From Neobacillus niacini (GTDB taxonomy: Bacteria > Bacillota > Bacilli > Bacillales > Cytobacillaceae): DNA of 64,000 nucleotides. Both the position numbers and the translations under genes were made by a program. Each line of letters begins with the position of its first letter. The stretch's first letter is position 1. Below the pieces are notes generated by a model, which saw only the letters and a program-made list of their open reading frames with translations, searched no databases and had not been told where the DNA came from. The stretch lies in contig NZ_JAMBOB010000007.1 of assembly GCF_023715415.1 (NCBI RefSeq), forward strand, positions 248,001-312,000, given 5' to 3'. Below are positions 34,071 through 43,602 of the stretch, piece by piece.

Positions 34071-34949
34071 ATGCGTGTAACATCACAAATGGTGACGCGG
34101 CAGTTTAATCAAAATATACAGCGAAACAACCAGGAGATCTATTCCCTTCAGCAGCAAATCTCGTCTGGGAAAAAATATGAAAAAATATCGGATAATCCTT
34201 TAGAAGCGATGAAGGGAATGTCGCATCGAACTTCATTGGCGCAAATTGAGCAATATCAGAAAAATGCTCAGGATGGGATGGATCGATTAACAGCTGTAGA
34301 CGATGCGTTAGGAAATGTCACGAATGTCATGCAGCGAATTCGCGAACTAACGGTTCAAGCGAGCAACGATACGAATCATGAGAGTGATAAGCAAACAATC
34401 TCCATTGAGATTCGCGCTCTATCTGATCAGCTAGAAACAATTGCGAATACTACCTTTAATGGGCGTTATTTATTTTCAGGTATGGATCAAGAGACTGCTC
34501 CAATGAAAAATGGCGTTTTACAGAATGTAGGGCAGAGCGCCATGAACTTAGATATCGGCAAAGGCGTGACAGTCAATGTGAATGTAAGTGCTGGTTCGGT
34601 ATTTGGCTATCAAACAGATGGAAGAAATCTATTTGAAACCATCGGAAATCTCGCACAAACATTAGAGAACGGCCAAAACCCGGGTGATCTATTAAATGTC
34701 CTTGACCAGCAAATGAACAATGTCTCAACACAACATACCATTATTGGAACTAATCATAATTTACTAGAATTGGCGTCAAATAAGCTCGATCAAGCCAACT
34801 TTCTTAATGCAAAAATATTAACAGAAACAGAAGGTACTGATATAGCGAAGGCATATATGGAACTTTCATCACATGAAACAGCTTTACAAGCATCGCTAGC
34901 GTCTGGGGCGAGAATCATGCAACAGACTTTGGTAGATTTTTTACGATAA
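34071..34949 (+). CDS. flgL: Hook-associated protein 3 FlgL
   Basis: A 292-residue flagellin-like protein with the conserved N-terminal helix (YSLQQQISSGKKYEKISDNP) and C-terminal ASLASGARIMQQTLVDFLR. It sits between FlgK and the filament. It ends the operon with a hairpin at 34979. In most Bacillus genomes yviE-fliW-csrA follow here; they are absent. Confidence 0.92.
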   Translation: MRVTSQMVTRQFNQNIQRNNQEIYSLQQQISSGKKYEKISDNPLEAMKGMSHRTSLAQIEQYQKNAQDGMDRLTAVDDALGNVTNVMQRIRELTVQASNDTNHESDKQTISIEIRALSDQLETIANTTFNGRYLFSGMDQETAPMKNGVLQNVGQSAMNLDIGKGVTVNVNVSAGSVFGYQTDGRNLFETIGNLAQTLENGQNPGDLLNVLDQQMNNVSTQHTIIGTNHNLLELASNKLDQANFLNAKILTETEGTDIAKAYMELSSHETALQASLASGARIMQQTLVDFLR

Positions 34950-34978
34950 GACTGTGAAAGAATAATATGTATTTTCTG

Positions 34979-35002
34979 ACCGTTGAGTGAATTCTCAACG
35001 GT
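34979..35002 (+). terminator. Hairpin after flgL
   Basis: ACCGTTGAG pairs with CTCAACGGT around GAATT-like loop, followed by AATTTATTG. Weak T-run. Confidence 0.55.
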
Positions 35003-35100
35003 AATTTATTGTTAAAAAACAATCTAAACTCAAGAATAACTATGTTTTTATAGCAGCCTAGTAAAAACTAAAAAAAGAATAATATTTTTTAAATTAACCC

Positions 35101-35127
35101 TCAACACATTAAAATTTCTGTCGATAC
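35101..35127 (+). promoter_or_regulatory. Sigma-D type promoter of hag
   Basis: TCAA (35101-35104), 15-nt spacer, GTCGATAC (35120-35127). One mismatch each in the two boxes. The leader of about 40 nt ends in AAAGGAGG. Confidence 0.65.
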
Positions 35128-35176
35128 ATAGTAGTAGAGAGGAAGTAATTCCTTAAAACAAAAGGAGGAACACAGA

Positions 35177-36019
35177 ATGATTATCAACAACAATATCGGT
35201 GCAGCAAATACATACCGTCAATTATCAATTAACAATGCCAGTCAATCAAAAAATATGGAGAAGCTTTCATCTGGTATGCGTATCAACCGTGGTGCAGACG
35301 ATGCAGCGGGTCTATCAATCTCTGAAAAAATGCGCGCTCAAATCCGTGGATTAGAGCAGGCTTCAAAAAATGCTCAAGATGGAATTTCAATGATTCAAAC
35401 AGCAGATGGTGCTTTAAATGAATCACATGCTATCTTACAGCGTATGAGAGAATTAACTGTACAAGCTGCAAATGATACCAATAGTGATGATGAAAGAACA
35501 GCGATTAGTGGAGAACTTACACAACTAACTGATACCCTAACGGATATATCGACAAATACCCAGTTTAATGGGCAAAAAATATTAGCAGGTACTGCGGGTT
35601 CAGCAGGTGATGGAGTAGTAACACTTCAAACTGGTGCTAATAATGGTGAAACTTTTGAAATTAATTTTAATGATACAAATAGTGTGGATTTGTCTGCAAT
35701 CCTAACGACTCTGGGAGGCCCAACTGTAGCAGATTCAACTGAAGCAGCTACCTATTTAACAGCACTTGACACAGCTATCCAATCTGTATCTACTGGACGT
35801 GCATATCTCGGTGCAGCACAAAATGCTTTAGAATACACGACTAACAATTTAAATTCAAGTGCTCAAAATACTCAAGCTGCTGAATCTCGTGTAAGAGACG
35901 TTGATATGGCGAAAGAGATTGTTGATCAAACGAAAAACTCTATTCTTGCACAAGCTGCTCAAGCAATGCTATCACAAGCAAATCAGCAGCCGCAAGCAGT
36001 ACTACAATTACTACGATAA
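35177..36019 (+). CDS. hag: Flagellin
   Basis: A 280-residue flagellin. The N-terminal D0/D1 (KLSSGMRINRGADDAAGL) and C-terminal D0 (AQAAQAMLSQANQQPQAVLQLLR in segments) are conserved and the variable middle is short. It begins MIINNNI rather than the usual MRINHN. AAAGGAGG precedes the ATG and a terminator follows. fliW and csrA, which normally control flagellin level, are not nearby. Confidence 0.95.
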   Translation: MIINNNIGAANTYRQLSINNASQSKNMEKLSSGMRINRGADDAAGLSISEKMRAQIRGLEQASKNAQDGISMIQTADGALNESHAILQRMRELTVQAANDTNSDDERTAISGELTQLTDTLTDISTNTQFNGQKILAGTAGSAGDGVVTLQTGANNGETFEINFNDTNSVDLSAILTTLGGPTVADSTEAATYLTALDTAIQSVSTGRAYLGAAQNALEYTTNNLNSSAQNTQAAESRVRDVDMAKEIVDQTKNSILAQAAQAMLSQANQQPQAVLQLLR

Positions 36020-36031
36020 TCTATCATTTAT

Positions 36032-36062
36032 AACGGCCATTGGATTTCAGTGGCCGTTTCTA
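36032..36062 (+). terminator. Terminator after hag
   Basis: AACGGCCA pairs with TGGCCGTT, loop TTGGATTTCAG-like, followed by TCTATTATTT. Confidence 0.8.
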
Positions 36063-36145
36063 TTATTTATTCGTTTAAGCAAACTTAGTTGCAAGGTCTT
36101 ATTAACTAATTCCCATATGAAATTTTTTGGTAGTTAAAAATTACG

Positions 36146-36236
36146 TGAAAAGGGCAAATCATAGGAAACTGTGAGACGCAAAGCCACGGGCCTGACCCAC
36201 AAATATATTAATGTGGATGGTAGCCGGTTACCACAA
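36146..36236 (+). promoter_or_regulatory. c-di-GMP-I (GEMM) riboswitch, copy 3
   Basis: AGGGCAAATC, GGAAACTGTG, AGACGCAAAGCC, GGGCCTGA, then GGTAGCCGGTTACC: a near-consensus GEMM-I aptamer. The base before CAAA is G, as in c-di-GMP binders. It is followed by a terminator and then a 1551-codon gene. Confidence 0.93.
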
Positions 36237-36261
36237 GAATGTCATAGATCTATTTTTCTAT

Positions 36262-36290
36262 GAACCTTCTTTGGGTTCTTTTTTATTTGT
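36262..36290 (+). terminator. Terminator in the riboswitch leader
   Basis: GAACC pairs with GGTTC, followed by TTTTTTATTTG, 26 nt after the aptamer and 30 nt before the gene. CATAG/CTATG just upstream may form a competing hairpin. It fits transcriptional control by c-di-GMP. Confidence 0.75.
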
Positions 36291-36320
36291 CTTTTTTTAC
36301 CCGAAAGGTAGGTCTATTGT

Positions 36321-39300
36321 ATGATTAGAAGATTGTTTAGCATTCCGACTATTTTAGTGGTTCTAATGCTTATGTACCAATTGGTGTTTCCATTTGGAAA
36401 TGTTATGGCAGCCGCAAACAGTAGTTTATTACCGCCTAGTAATCTAGCATACCAATCGCTGTCACCAGATGATGGAAGGCTAACATGGACTTCTGTAGCA
36501 GGTGCCACAGGATACAATGTATATGAGATTAAAGACGGACAGCTAGTTCTTTTGGGGAAATCAACCACATCTAGCTATAGCTTAAATAATCTCCCCGAAG
36601 GATCATTTAGATATGTTGTTTCAACTTTAGATACTGATGGTGAATCTGGACCGACTGCACCAGTCAGTACAGAAATTATCTATCCAGAAATGACTGCACC
36701 AGAAACGCTAACTTCAACGATTCGAAATGGAAATGATATTGTTCTTAGTTGGGGTGCTTCTCAGTATGTAGACAAGTATAATGTTTATCAAATAACTGGG
36801 GAAGGGGAAAAAACGCTATTAACTTCAACAACTGCAAGCTCATACACAATAGCAAAGTCGGCAGAAGGTACATTTACCTATGCTGTCACTGCAGATAATA
36901 CTCTATATGGCGAATCCCCAATATCATTACCTTTGGATGTTAAATTAATTTATCCAGTGATGACACAGCCAGCTGATCAGTCATTTACCATCACCAATGG
37001 TGCTGATGTAACGCTTAAATGGCAGCCAGTTGAGTACGCAACAAGCTATAAAATCTATGAGCTTATAAACGGTCAGTTCGTTCTAAAAAGTACAGTAACT
37101 GGTACAAGTGTTAAATACACAAATTTACCAGCAGGCGACTATCAATACAAGGTATTTTCCTCAAGTGATCGGTTTGGTGAATCTGTAAATGGCAGCGAGG
37201 TTTCTTTAACGGTAAGTTCAATTGTTATGACACCTCCGATCGAGGTTACCTATAAAATCCAAAACATCAATGATGTAGTTTTGAGCTGGGGTGCTGTGCC
37301 TTATGCAACCGGATATAAAGTCTATCAAATTGTTGAAGGTAACAAGGTTTTAAAAAATACAGTTACTGGAACCTCGGTTACTCAAAAATTACTACCCGCG
37401 GGCGATTATCAATATGAAGTATATTCATATAGTGATCGATTTGGTGAGTCTGAAGTTGGTACGAAAGTTTCGTTTACGATTGATACCTATAAGATGTCTG
37501 CACCATCTAATCCTTCCTATAAAATTCAAAATGGAAATGATATTGTGTTAAATTGGGGAGCATCTGAATATGCTACGAATTACAATATCTATAAAATTAT
37601 TGAAGGGCAAAAAGTATTAGAAAGAACAGTAACAGGAACTTCTGCTACTTTCACAAATCAGGGTGCTGGTGATTATGTTTACGAGGTTTATTCATATAGT
37701 TCTAGATTTGGCGAATCAGAAGCTGGGTCACAAATTACCTTAAAGCTCGAACCCATTATCATAAGTGCTCCTGAAAATGTATCATACGAACTTCGAAATG
37801 AAAATGATATTGCTCTTTCTTGGAGTGCTGTTGAGTATGCTTCCAGTTATAATATCTATCAAATCATCGACGGTGAAAAAGTTCTAAAAAGAAATACTAC
37901 CGGAACTAATACTATATTCAGTAATATGCCTGAAGGGAATTATTCTTATGAGATTCATTCCGTTAGTTCACGGTTTGGAGAATCGATTGAAGGCGCCGAT
38001 GTAGTTTTAGAAGTTGTTCATCCAGATATGAATCCACCTGCGAATGTTGCAGGCACAGTTAAAAGTCCAACTTCCTTTACTATTAGCTGGGGTACCGTTG
38101 ACTATGCTACAAGCTACAAAGTCTATCAAATCGTAAATGGTGAAAAGGTATTAAAAAATACTATTGCTGGGACATCTGTTACCTATAACAATATGTTACC
38201 AGGTGAATATCATTATGAGATTTACTCATATTCCACCCGTTTTGGGGAATCACAAGCAGGAAAAGCGATTGTAGTAGTCTTAGAGGATCAATCTTTGCCT
38301 GCACCTGAGAATTTCTCCTTTAGTCTTAAAAATGGAAATGATATTACATTGAAATGGGATGCTGTTCAGTACGCTTCAAGCTATAAAGTTTATCAAATGA
38401 TTAATAGTCAATTCGTATTAAAACGTACTGTAACTGGGGCATCAACAACCTTTACAAATATGCCAGAAGGTAGTTTTGCATTTGTTGTTAAAGCTGACTC
38501 GACTTTATTAGGAGAATCTCCAAAAGGATCAGAAGTTCAAGGTACAATTGAATTTCCAAATATGTCAAAGCCAGAAAATTTAACTTCTACTATTTCAAAT
38601 GGGAACGATATTACTTTAAGGTGGAATGCAATCACTTATGCTACAGCCTATAATATCTATCAAATCATTGATGGAGAAAGAGTCTTTATTAAGTCTGTAA
38701 CCGGTACAGCAACTACCATGAGTAATTTGCCAGAAGGTAATTTTACTTACGAGGTACATTCGTATAGTGATCGATTCGGGGAGTCACCAGAAGGAAGCAA
38801 AAATGATATTACAATTGTTTACCCTATTATGCAACAACCAGAAAATTTAACAAACACGATTAATAACGGAAATGACATAGTTCTACGTTGGAATGCATCC
38901 TCCTATGCCACAGAGTATCGAATCTATCAAGTAATAAATAGTGAAAAGATCTTGGTAAAGACTTCTTTGGGAACATCAACCAGCTTTGCTAATATGCCAG
39001 AAGGTGATTATCACTATGTTGTACATTCTTATAGTGATCGCTTTGGGGAGTCACCTGAGGGTAATGAAATAAAGTTAAATTTAACTTGGCCAGTTGTTCA
39101 GGCTCCAGTATTAACAGGGAAAGTATTTAACGCAAATAATATTACCCTATCTTGGTCATCTGTGACATGGGCCAATGAATACCGTGTCTATAAAGTGAAT
39201 GGTAACAACAAGGAATTACTCTATAAAGGAACTGCACGTAGTTATAATGCTAATAATCTGACAGAAGAAACTCATTCTTTCGAAGTAACTGCATATAGTA

Positions 39301-40976
39301 CCCGTTTTGGAGAGTCGGTGCCTTCTAACCAGGTGAAAGAGACGATTGTCTACCCGATAATGGAAGCACCAGCGGCTACTCTAAAACTATTAAGTGAAAC
39401 AAGTGCTAGAATTTCATGGGATTTTGTCACATACGCAAATGGATACAATATCTATGAAATTATCGATGGGAATCCTGTTCTTTTAGCAGAAAAGGTGAAC
39501 AATCTTTCCTATACACTTCAAAACTTAACGTATGCTAACCATGAGTATTATGTAACTTCTTACAGTAATTCATTTGGTGAGTCTGTGCCTTCAGAAACGG
39601 TAATTGCGAAGTTAATTATTGACAATGTGGCACCTGTTACGAAAATCAACGCTCCGACACAATGGGTAAATGAAAATCAGATAGTGACACTTGAAGCAAC
39701 GGATGATGAAACGGGCGTAGCAAAAACGTTCTATTCTTTAAATGACAATGTTATTACGGAAGGAACTTCTATTTCCGTTGACCAAGAGGGTATCAATAAA
39801 ATTGCCTTTAATTCAATTGATAAAGTTGGCAACATGGAACAAGTAAAAACAGCGTTTGTTAAAATAGATAAAACGGCGCCGAAAACTGATATGAATGAAA
39901 TACCTTCATATTCACAATCCTTTACGGTTCAATTGACTGGAAAGGACGAGCTAAGTGGCGTAGCCAAAACTTATTATTCTATTAATGGTTCAGAATATGT
40001 TGAAGGTACCACTGTCGTGATTGAGGTAGAAGGAACAAACGAAATTTCTTATTACTCCGTTGACGAGGCTGGAAACATAGAAGAAGTAAATACAACTGAA
40101 ATCAAAATTGATAAGACAGCACCGAAAACTTCACACAATGCTCCTGAAGGATGGGTGAAGGAGGATGTTCCTGTTACTTTAACACCTAGCGATGAGCTAA
40201 GTGGAGCTGAACAAACCTATTACTCGATTAATGGATCTGAATATAAAGAAGGTCAGTCATTCACATTGACTGATGAAGGAGTCCATGAGATTACTTTCTA
40301 TAGTGTGGATCAAGCTGGAAATAAGGAGGAAAAACAAGTAACAACCGTAAAAATTGATAAAACAGCTCCAACCATTTCTATTGATTTAGAAAAAGAGTAC
40401 GAGCTTGGTTCAACATTCAACTTGGATTACCTTGCAAATGATAACCTTTCAGGTATGGCAGTTGAGGAAGTTACCTTAAACGGTAAATCGTACAAAAAAG
40501 GTGATCAAATTTCACTTGATGAGCCTGGTGAGTATAAGCTGGTAATCAAAGGTACGGATGTTGCAGGTTGGGCAACGATAGTTGAAGAAGCATTTGTTGT
40601 TTACATTCCTGTAACGCTAGAGGTATTACCGAAAGTAATCAAAGAAAACAAAGGAATCTTTACGGTAAAAGCTATATTGCCTTCGAAATACCAAACTGCA
40701 TTTGATGTTTCAACTGTAACATTAAATGGTGTATCTGCTGTTACAGATAATAAAGGGCTAGTAAAGCAAGCTGAGAAAGGCCATTTCAAATTCGATCGTG
40801 AAGACTTTGATTGGGAAACTGGTGATGTAAACCTTGAATTCCGTGGATACCTAGATAATCAGTATTTGGTAGTTGCAAAAACTACAGTGGAAGTAAAGGG
40901 TAACAAAAAGGATTTCTTTAATTGGTTTGAATTAATAAAATCAATAATAGAAGAATGTGGTAAGAAGCACAATTAG
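36321..40976 (+). CDS. Large secreted FN3/Ig-like repeat protein under c-di-GMP control
   Basis: A 1551-residue protein. It has an N-terminal signal peptide (about 1-32). Twelve fibronectin-III-like repeats of about 88 residues follow (about 38-1100), most ending in FGES or GESP with a YKVYQI-like core. Then come three Ig-like repeats with DKTAP linkers (about 1100-1345; YYSINGSEY) and a unique C-terminal domain (about 1345-1551). No LPxTG motif, SLH domain or C-terminal membrane anchor is visible. It lies between hag and fliD, behind a c-di-GMP riboswitch and terminator. Likely an adhesin or matrix protein; role is inference. Confidence 0.88.
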   Translation: MIRRLFSIPTILVVLMLMYQLVFPFGNVMAAANSSLLPPSNLAYQSLSPDDGRLTWTSVAGATGYNVYEIKDGQLVLLGKSTTSSYSLNNLPEGSFRYVVSTLDTDGESGPTAPVSTEIIYPEMTAPETLTSTIRNGNDIVLSWGASQYVDKYNVYQITGEGEKTLLTSTTASSYTIAKSAEGTFTYAVTADNTLYGESPISLPLDVKLIYPVMTQPADQSFTITNGADVTLKWQPVEYATSYKIYELINGQFVLKSTVTGTSVKYTNLPAGDYQYKVFSSSDRFGESVNGSEVSLTVSSIVMTPPIEVTYKIQNINDVVLSWGAVPYATGYKVYQIVEGNKVLKNTVTGTSVTQKLLPAGDYQYEVYSYSDRFGESEVGTKVSFTIDTYKMSAPSNPSYKIQNGNDIVLNWGASEYATNYNIYKIIEGQKVLERTVTGTSATFTNQGAGDYVYEVYSYSSRFGESEAGSQITLKLEPIIISAPENVSYELRNENDIALSWSAVEYASSYNIYQIIDGEKVLKRNTTGTNTIFSNMPEGNYSYEIHSVSSRFGESIEGADVVLEVVHPDMNPPANVAGTVKSPTSFTISWGTVDYATSYKVYQIVNGEKVLKNTIAGTSVTYNNMLPGEYHYEIYSYSTRFGESQAGKAIVVVLEDQSLPAPENFSFSLKNGNDITLKWDAVQYASSYKVYQMINSQFVLKRTVTGASTTFTNMPEGSFAFVVKADSTLLGESPKGSEVQGTIEFPNMSKPENLTSTISNGNDITLRWNAITYATAYNIYQIIDGERVFIKSVTGTATTMSNLPEGNFTYEVHSYSDRFGESPEGSKNDITIVYPIMQQPENLTNTINNGNDIVLRWNASSYATEYRIYQVINSEKILVKTSLGTSTSFANMPEGDYHYVVHSYSDRFGESPEGNEIKLNLTWPVVQAPVLTGKVFNANNITLSWSSVTWANEYRVYKVNGNNKELLYKGTARSYNANNLTEETHSFEVTAYSTRFGESVPSNQVKETIVYPIMEAPAATLKLLSETSARISWDFVTYANGYNIYEIIDGNPVLLAEKVNNLSYTLQNLTYANHEYYVTSYSNSFGESVPSETVIAKLIIDNVAPVTKINAPTQWVNENQIVTLEATDDETGVAKTFYSLNDNVITEGTSISVDQEGINKIAFNSIDKVGNMEQVKTAFVKIDKTAPKTDMNEIPSYSQSFTVQLTGKDELSGVAKTYYSINGSEYVEGTTVVIEVEGTNEISYYSVDEAGNIEEVNTTEIKIDKTAPKTSHNAPEGWVKEDVPVTLTPSDELSGAEQTYYSINGSEYKEGQSFTLTDEGVHEITFYSVDQAGNKEEKQVTTVKIDKTAPTISIDLEKEYELGSTFNLDYLANDNLSGMAVEEVTLNGKSYKKGDQISLDEPGEYKLVIKGTDVAGWATIVEEAFVVYIPVTLEVLPKVIKENKGIFTVKAILPSKYQTAFDVSTVTLNGVSAVTDNKGLVKQAEKGHFKFDREDFDWETGDVNLEFRGYLDNQYLVVAKTTVEVKGNKKDFFNWFELIKSIIEECGKKHN

Positions 40977-41007
40977 AGTTTGATTATTTTAGAACATATT
41001 AATACTT

Positions 41008-41047
41008 GCGTAGAATAGTTGTGTTAAAAGCTATTCTACGCTTTTTT
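41008..41047 (+). terminator. Terminator after the repeat-protein gene
   Basis: GCGTAGAATAG pairs with CTATTCTACGC, followed by TTTTTTC. Confidence 0.88.
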
Positions 41048-41083
41048 CATTCAGTATTGAAACCATAGGAAAATCGGCAGACC

Positions 41084-41110
41084 TAAACTATTTTTATAAT
41101 TAGCCGATAC
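41084..41110 (+). promoter_or_regulatory. Sigma-D promoter of fliD
   Basis: TAAA (41084-41087), 15-nt spacer, GCCGATAC (41103-41110), near-perfect consensus. Confidence 0.9.
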
Positions 41111-41147
41111 TTATACTCAGATAATATAAAATTGCGAGGTGATGGCC

Positions 41148-42653
41148 ATGTATACATCTTCTACTACAAGAATCACTGGGATGGCAACTGGTATGGATAC
41201 GGATTCTATTGTTAAAAAGCTAATGAGTGTTGAGAGTTTATCACTTAATAGACTGAAACAACAGCAGCAAAAGCAAGTCTGGGTAAGTGATGCGTATCGT
41301 CAATTGAATAAAGACTTTTTTGCATTTCAACAAAATTCACTTTTTACTATGAAACTTTCTAGTTCATATAACACGTATGATGTATCTTCGACTCAAACAA
41401 ATGCAGTATCAGGAACGGGTACATCCAGTGCCCTTCCTGGTACTTATATGATTAATAAGGTTGATTCAATAGCGAAATCAGCCACATTTACAGGGGCAGT
41501 ACAGATCGGGCGAACAGAAGCAATAGGTATCGATACTACTATTTCTATCACTGTTAACAATGATCCTGCTAGTTCTCAAACAGGTTCCATTACGGTAGCT
41601 GCAGGTGACACGATTGATAAGATAGTGTCTACTATAAATAAAGCTACTGATGAAACAGGCAAAAGTTTAGGACTACAAGCATATTATGATTCCGCATTAA
41701 ATCAATTTATGGTGAAAACAAAGGCAACGGGTGCAGTTACAACAATCGACTTGAATGCGAATGCAGGAGATGCTAATAGTAAGGCGGTATTACAAAAGCT
41801 TGGAATTGACCTAAATCTACAGTCAGCAGTTCAGACAGGACAGAATGCTGTGTTTACTTTTGATGGAATGCAAGTAACTTCAGCTTCTAACAATGTAACG
41901 GTTATGGGCATCAGTCTTTCTTTAAGGAATACTACAACGGACCCAACTACGATAACGGTATCCAAAAATATTGATACTGAAATAAAAAATATAAAAGACT
42001 TTGTTGAGAAATATAATGACTTGCTAGACCGATTAAATAAAGTTTATGATGAACCGGTTTATCGGGATTATCAACCGCTGCTTGATGATCAACGGAATGA
42101 GATGTCTGAAAAGCAAGCTGAAATGTGGGAAGAAAAGGCAAAAAGTGGACTTCTTCGCAGGGACAGTATTATAAATGAAGTCATGGTTACCATGAGACGC
42201 GCGATGGGGGAAACAGTCAATAATGGAAGTGATTATAATACACTTGCCTCTATAGGAATTTCATCAAGAAGCTACCATGATAAAGGAAAACTATATATCG
42301 ATGAAAAGAAACTGCGTGATGCGTTAGAAGCGGATCCGGATGCAGTTGCTAATTTATTTTCTCAAACAGGAGAAACTGCTCAGGGGACAAATGGCCTAGT
42401 GCATCAGTTATCTGATGTCATGACGCAAGGCATCAAAGATTTATCAAAAAAAGCAGGCTCAAGTGGGAATACTAATTATGATCAGAGCACGGTTGGTAAG
42501 CTTATATCTACTATTCAATCAAATATCACTCGTCAAACGGATATTCTTATAAATAAAGAAAATCAATATTATAAGCAGTTTGCTGCCATGGAGGCTGCTG
42601 TTGCAAGATATAATTCCCAAGGTTCATGGTTATATCAACAGATGGGCGGTTAA
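41148..42653 (+). CDS. fliD: Filament cap protein FliD
   Basis: About 501 residues. The N-terminal part (TRITGMATGMDTDSIVKKLM) and C-terminal FliD_C domain (SRSYHDKGKLYIDEKKL; ANLFSQTGE) are typical. ATG 41148 is chosen because GAGG lies 8 nt before it; ATG 41142 is too close. It caps the filament and folds flagellin. It is monocistronic with its own sigma-D promoter; fliS and fliT are 5 kb away. Confidence 0.92.
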   Translation: MYTSSTTRITGMATGMDTDSIVKKLMSVESLSLNRLKQQQQKQVWVSDAYRQLNKDFFAFQQNSLFTMKLSSSYNTYDVSSTQTNAVSGTGTSSALPGTYMINKVDSIAKSATFTGAVQIGRTEAIGIDTTISITVNNDPASSQTGSITVAAGDTIDKIVSTINKATDETGKSLGLQAYYDSALNQFMVKTKATGAVTTIDLNANAGDANSKAVLQKLGIDLNLQSAVQTGQNAVFTFDGMQVTSASNNVTVMGISLSLRNTTTDPTTITVSKNIDTEIKNIKDFVEKYNDLLDRLNKVYDEPVYRDYQPLLDDQRNEMSEKQAEMWEEKAKSGLLRRDSIINEVMVTMRRAMGETVNNGSDYNTLASIGISSRSYHDKGKLYIDEKKLRDALEADPDAVANLFSQTGETAQGTNGLVHQLSDVMTQGIKDLSKKAGSSGNTNYDQSTVGKLISTIQSNITRQTDILINKENQYYKQFAAMEAAVARYNSQGSWLYQQMGG

Positions 42654-42657
42654 TAAA

Positions 42658-42692
42658 AAACAGCCGATTCCTTATGCGAAATCGGTTGTTTT
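42658..42692. terminator. Bidirectional terminator, fliD / glucosaminidase
   Basis: AAACAGCCGATT pairs with AATCGGTTGTTT, T-rich on both sides. It overlaps the last codons of the converging gene. Confidence 0.8.
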
Positions 42693-43415
42693 CATAAAAT
42701 TATTGAAATTTCGTTGTACACCATTTACCCAATGGTTATTCAAGTTGGTTGGGTCATTTGCCGCACCAACCGGAGCATATTTAGCACCAATTAAGGAAAT
42801 CGTTGTTTTTCCTTTATCGAGGTAATTTTGGCGAAGATTACGTGCCATATCAAAGATACTTTCAGGAACGGATTCATAGGTCTTTAACCCATTTTTGCCC
42901 ATCATGCCAGCAATATTATGTTTGTACTTCGCTGCGTTGGAGGTTCCGTTTCCTGTCTCATGAATGGCAATCGAAGCTAATAGAGCAGGGTTAATTTGAT
43001 ACTTTTGCCCAGCCGCAACGAAAACCTCACCCATGTTGTTTAGAGCACCCTTTAATTGACCATTGAGTTCTATTACGGTTGTTGCGGTCGATTTAAGGGA
43101 ACTGCCAGTCATAGGAGTGCTTCCATTTTCAGAAGGTGTTACCATTCCGTTAATCGTAGAGGAATTTAGACCTAGTGATGATGGCTCCATCGCAATCGAA
43201 CTAGCTAACAGCGTTAGACTACTGGCTAATAACCGAGAAGAGTCCGATTGTTGGGCGTTTGAGCGATTGGCAAGTCCCGCTTGCAGCAGTGCTTCCGTTA
43301 ACAGTGAGGTGAAGGAGCTGCTAGGATAACTAGTAATTGAGTTGGCCTGGGTTTGACTATTACTTAATAGAGAGCTATTCAATAATAAATCAATCGGCAG
43401 CGGACGAACTTCCAT
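42672..43415 (-). CDS. Glucosaminidase-like muramidase, flagellum-associated
   Basis: A 247-residue protein. The last 110 residues form a glucosaminidase-type domain (YQINPALLASIAIHETGNG with catalytic-type Glu, NIAGMMGKNGL, then GAKYAPVGAANDP). The first 130 residues are Ser/Leu-rich and low complexity, with no signal peptide. Placed between fliD and fliK, it may be the wall-opening enzyme of this flagellum, like FlgJ in Gram-negatives, and may be exported by the flagellar apparatus. That role is inference. Confidence 0.7.
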   Translation of the reverse strand: MEVRPLPIDLLLNSSLLSNSQTQANSITSYPSSSFTSLLTEALLQAGLANRSNAQQSDSSRLLASSLTLLASSIAMEPSSLGLNSSTINGMVTPSENGSTPMTGSSLKSTATTVIELNGQLKGALNNMGEVFVAAGQKYQINPALLASIAIHETGNGTSNAAKYKHNIAGMMGKNGLKTYESVPESIFDMARNLRQNYLDKGKTTISLIGAKYAPVGAANDPTNLNNHWVNGVQRNFNNFMKTTDFA

Positions 43416-43602
43416 ATTATTCTTTCCTCTCCAAAGATTGTATGGAGACTATTATAGCGGCTTTTGTCAAAAAAGTAAGTAGGAAATACTAAACAAAGTC
43501 GAAAATTGTAAAATTCTGTTGTTGAAATTTGAAAATGCAATTAAGATATAAATAGCTATTATAGGATGTTTTTTATTTATTAGAATAGTAGGTGGCCTAG
43601 TT

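Noticed and set aside
36146-36236. cGAMP-specific riboswitch variant
   Set aside because: The base before CAAA is G in all three aptamers, which fits c-di-GMP rather than the A-containing cGAMP variant.
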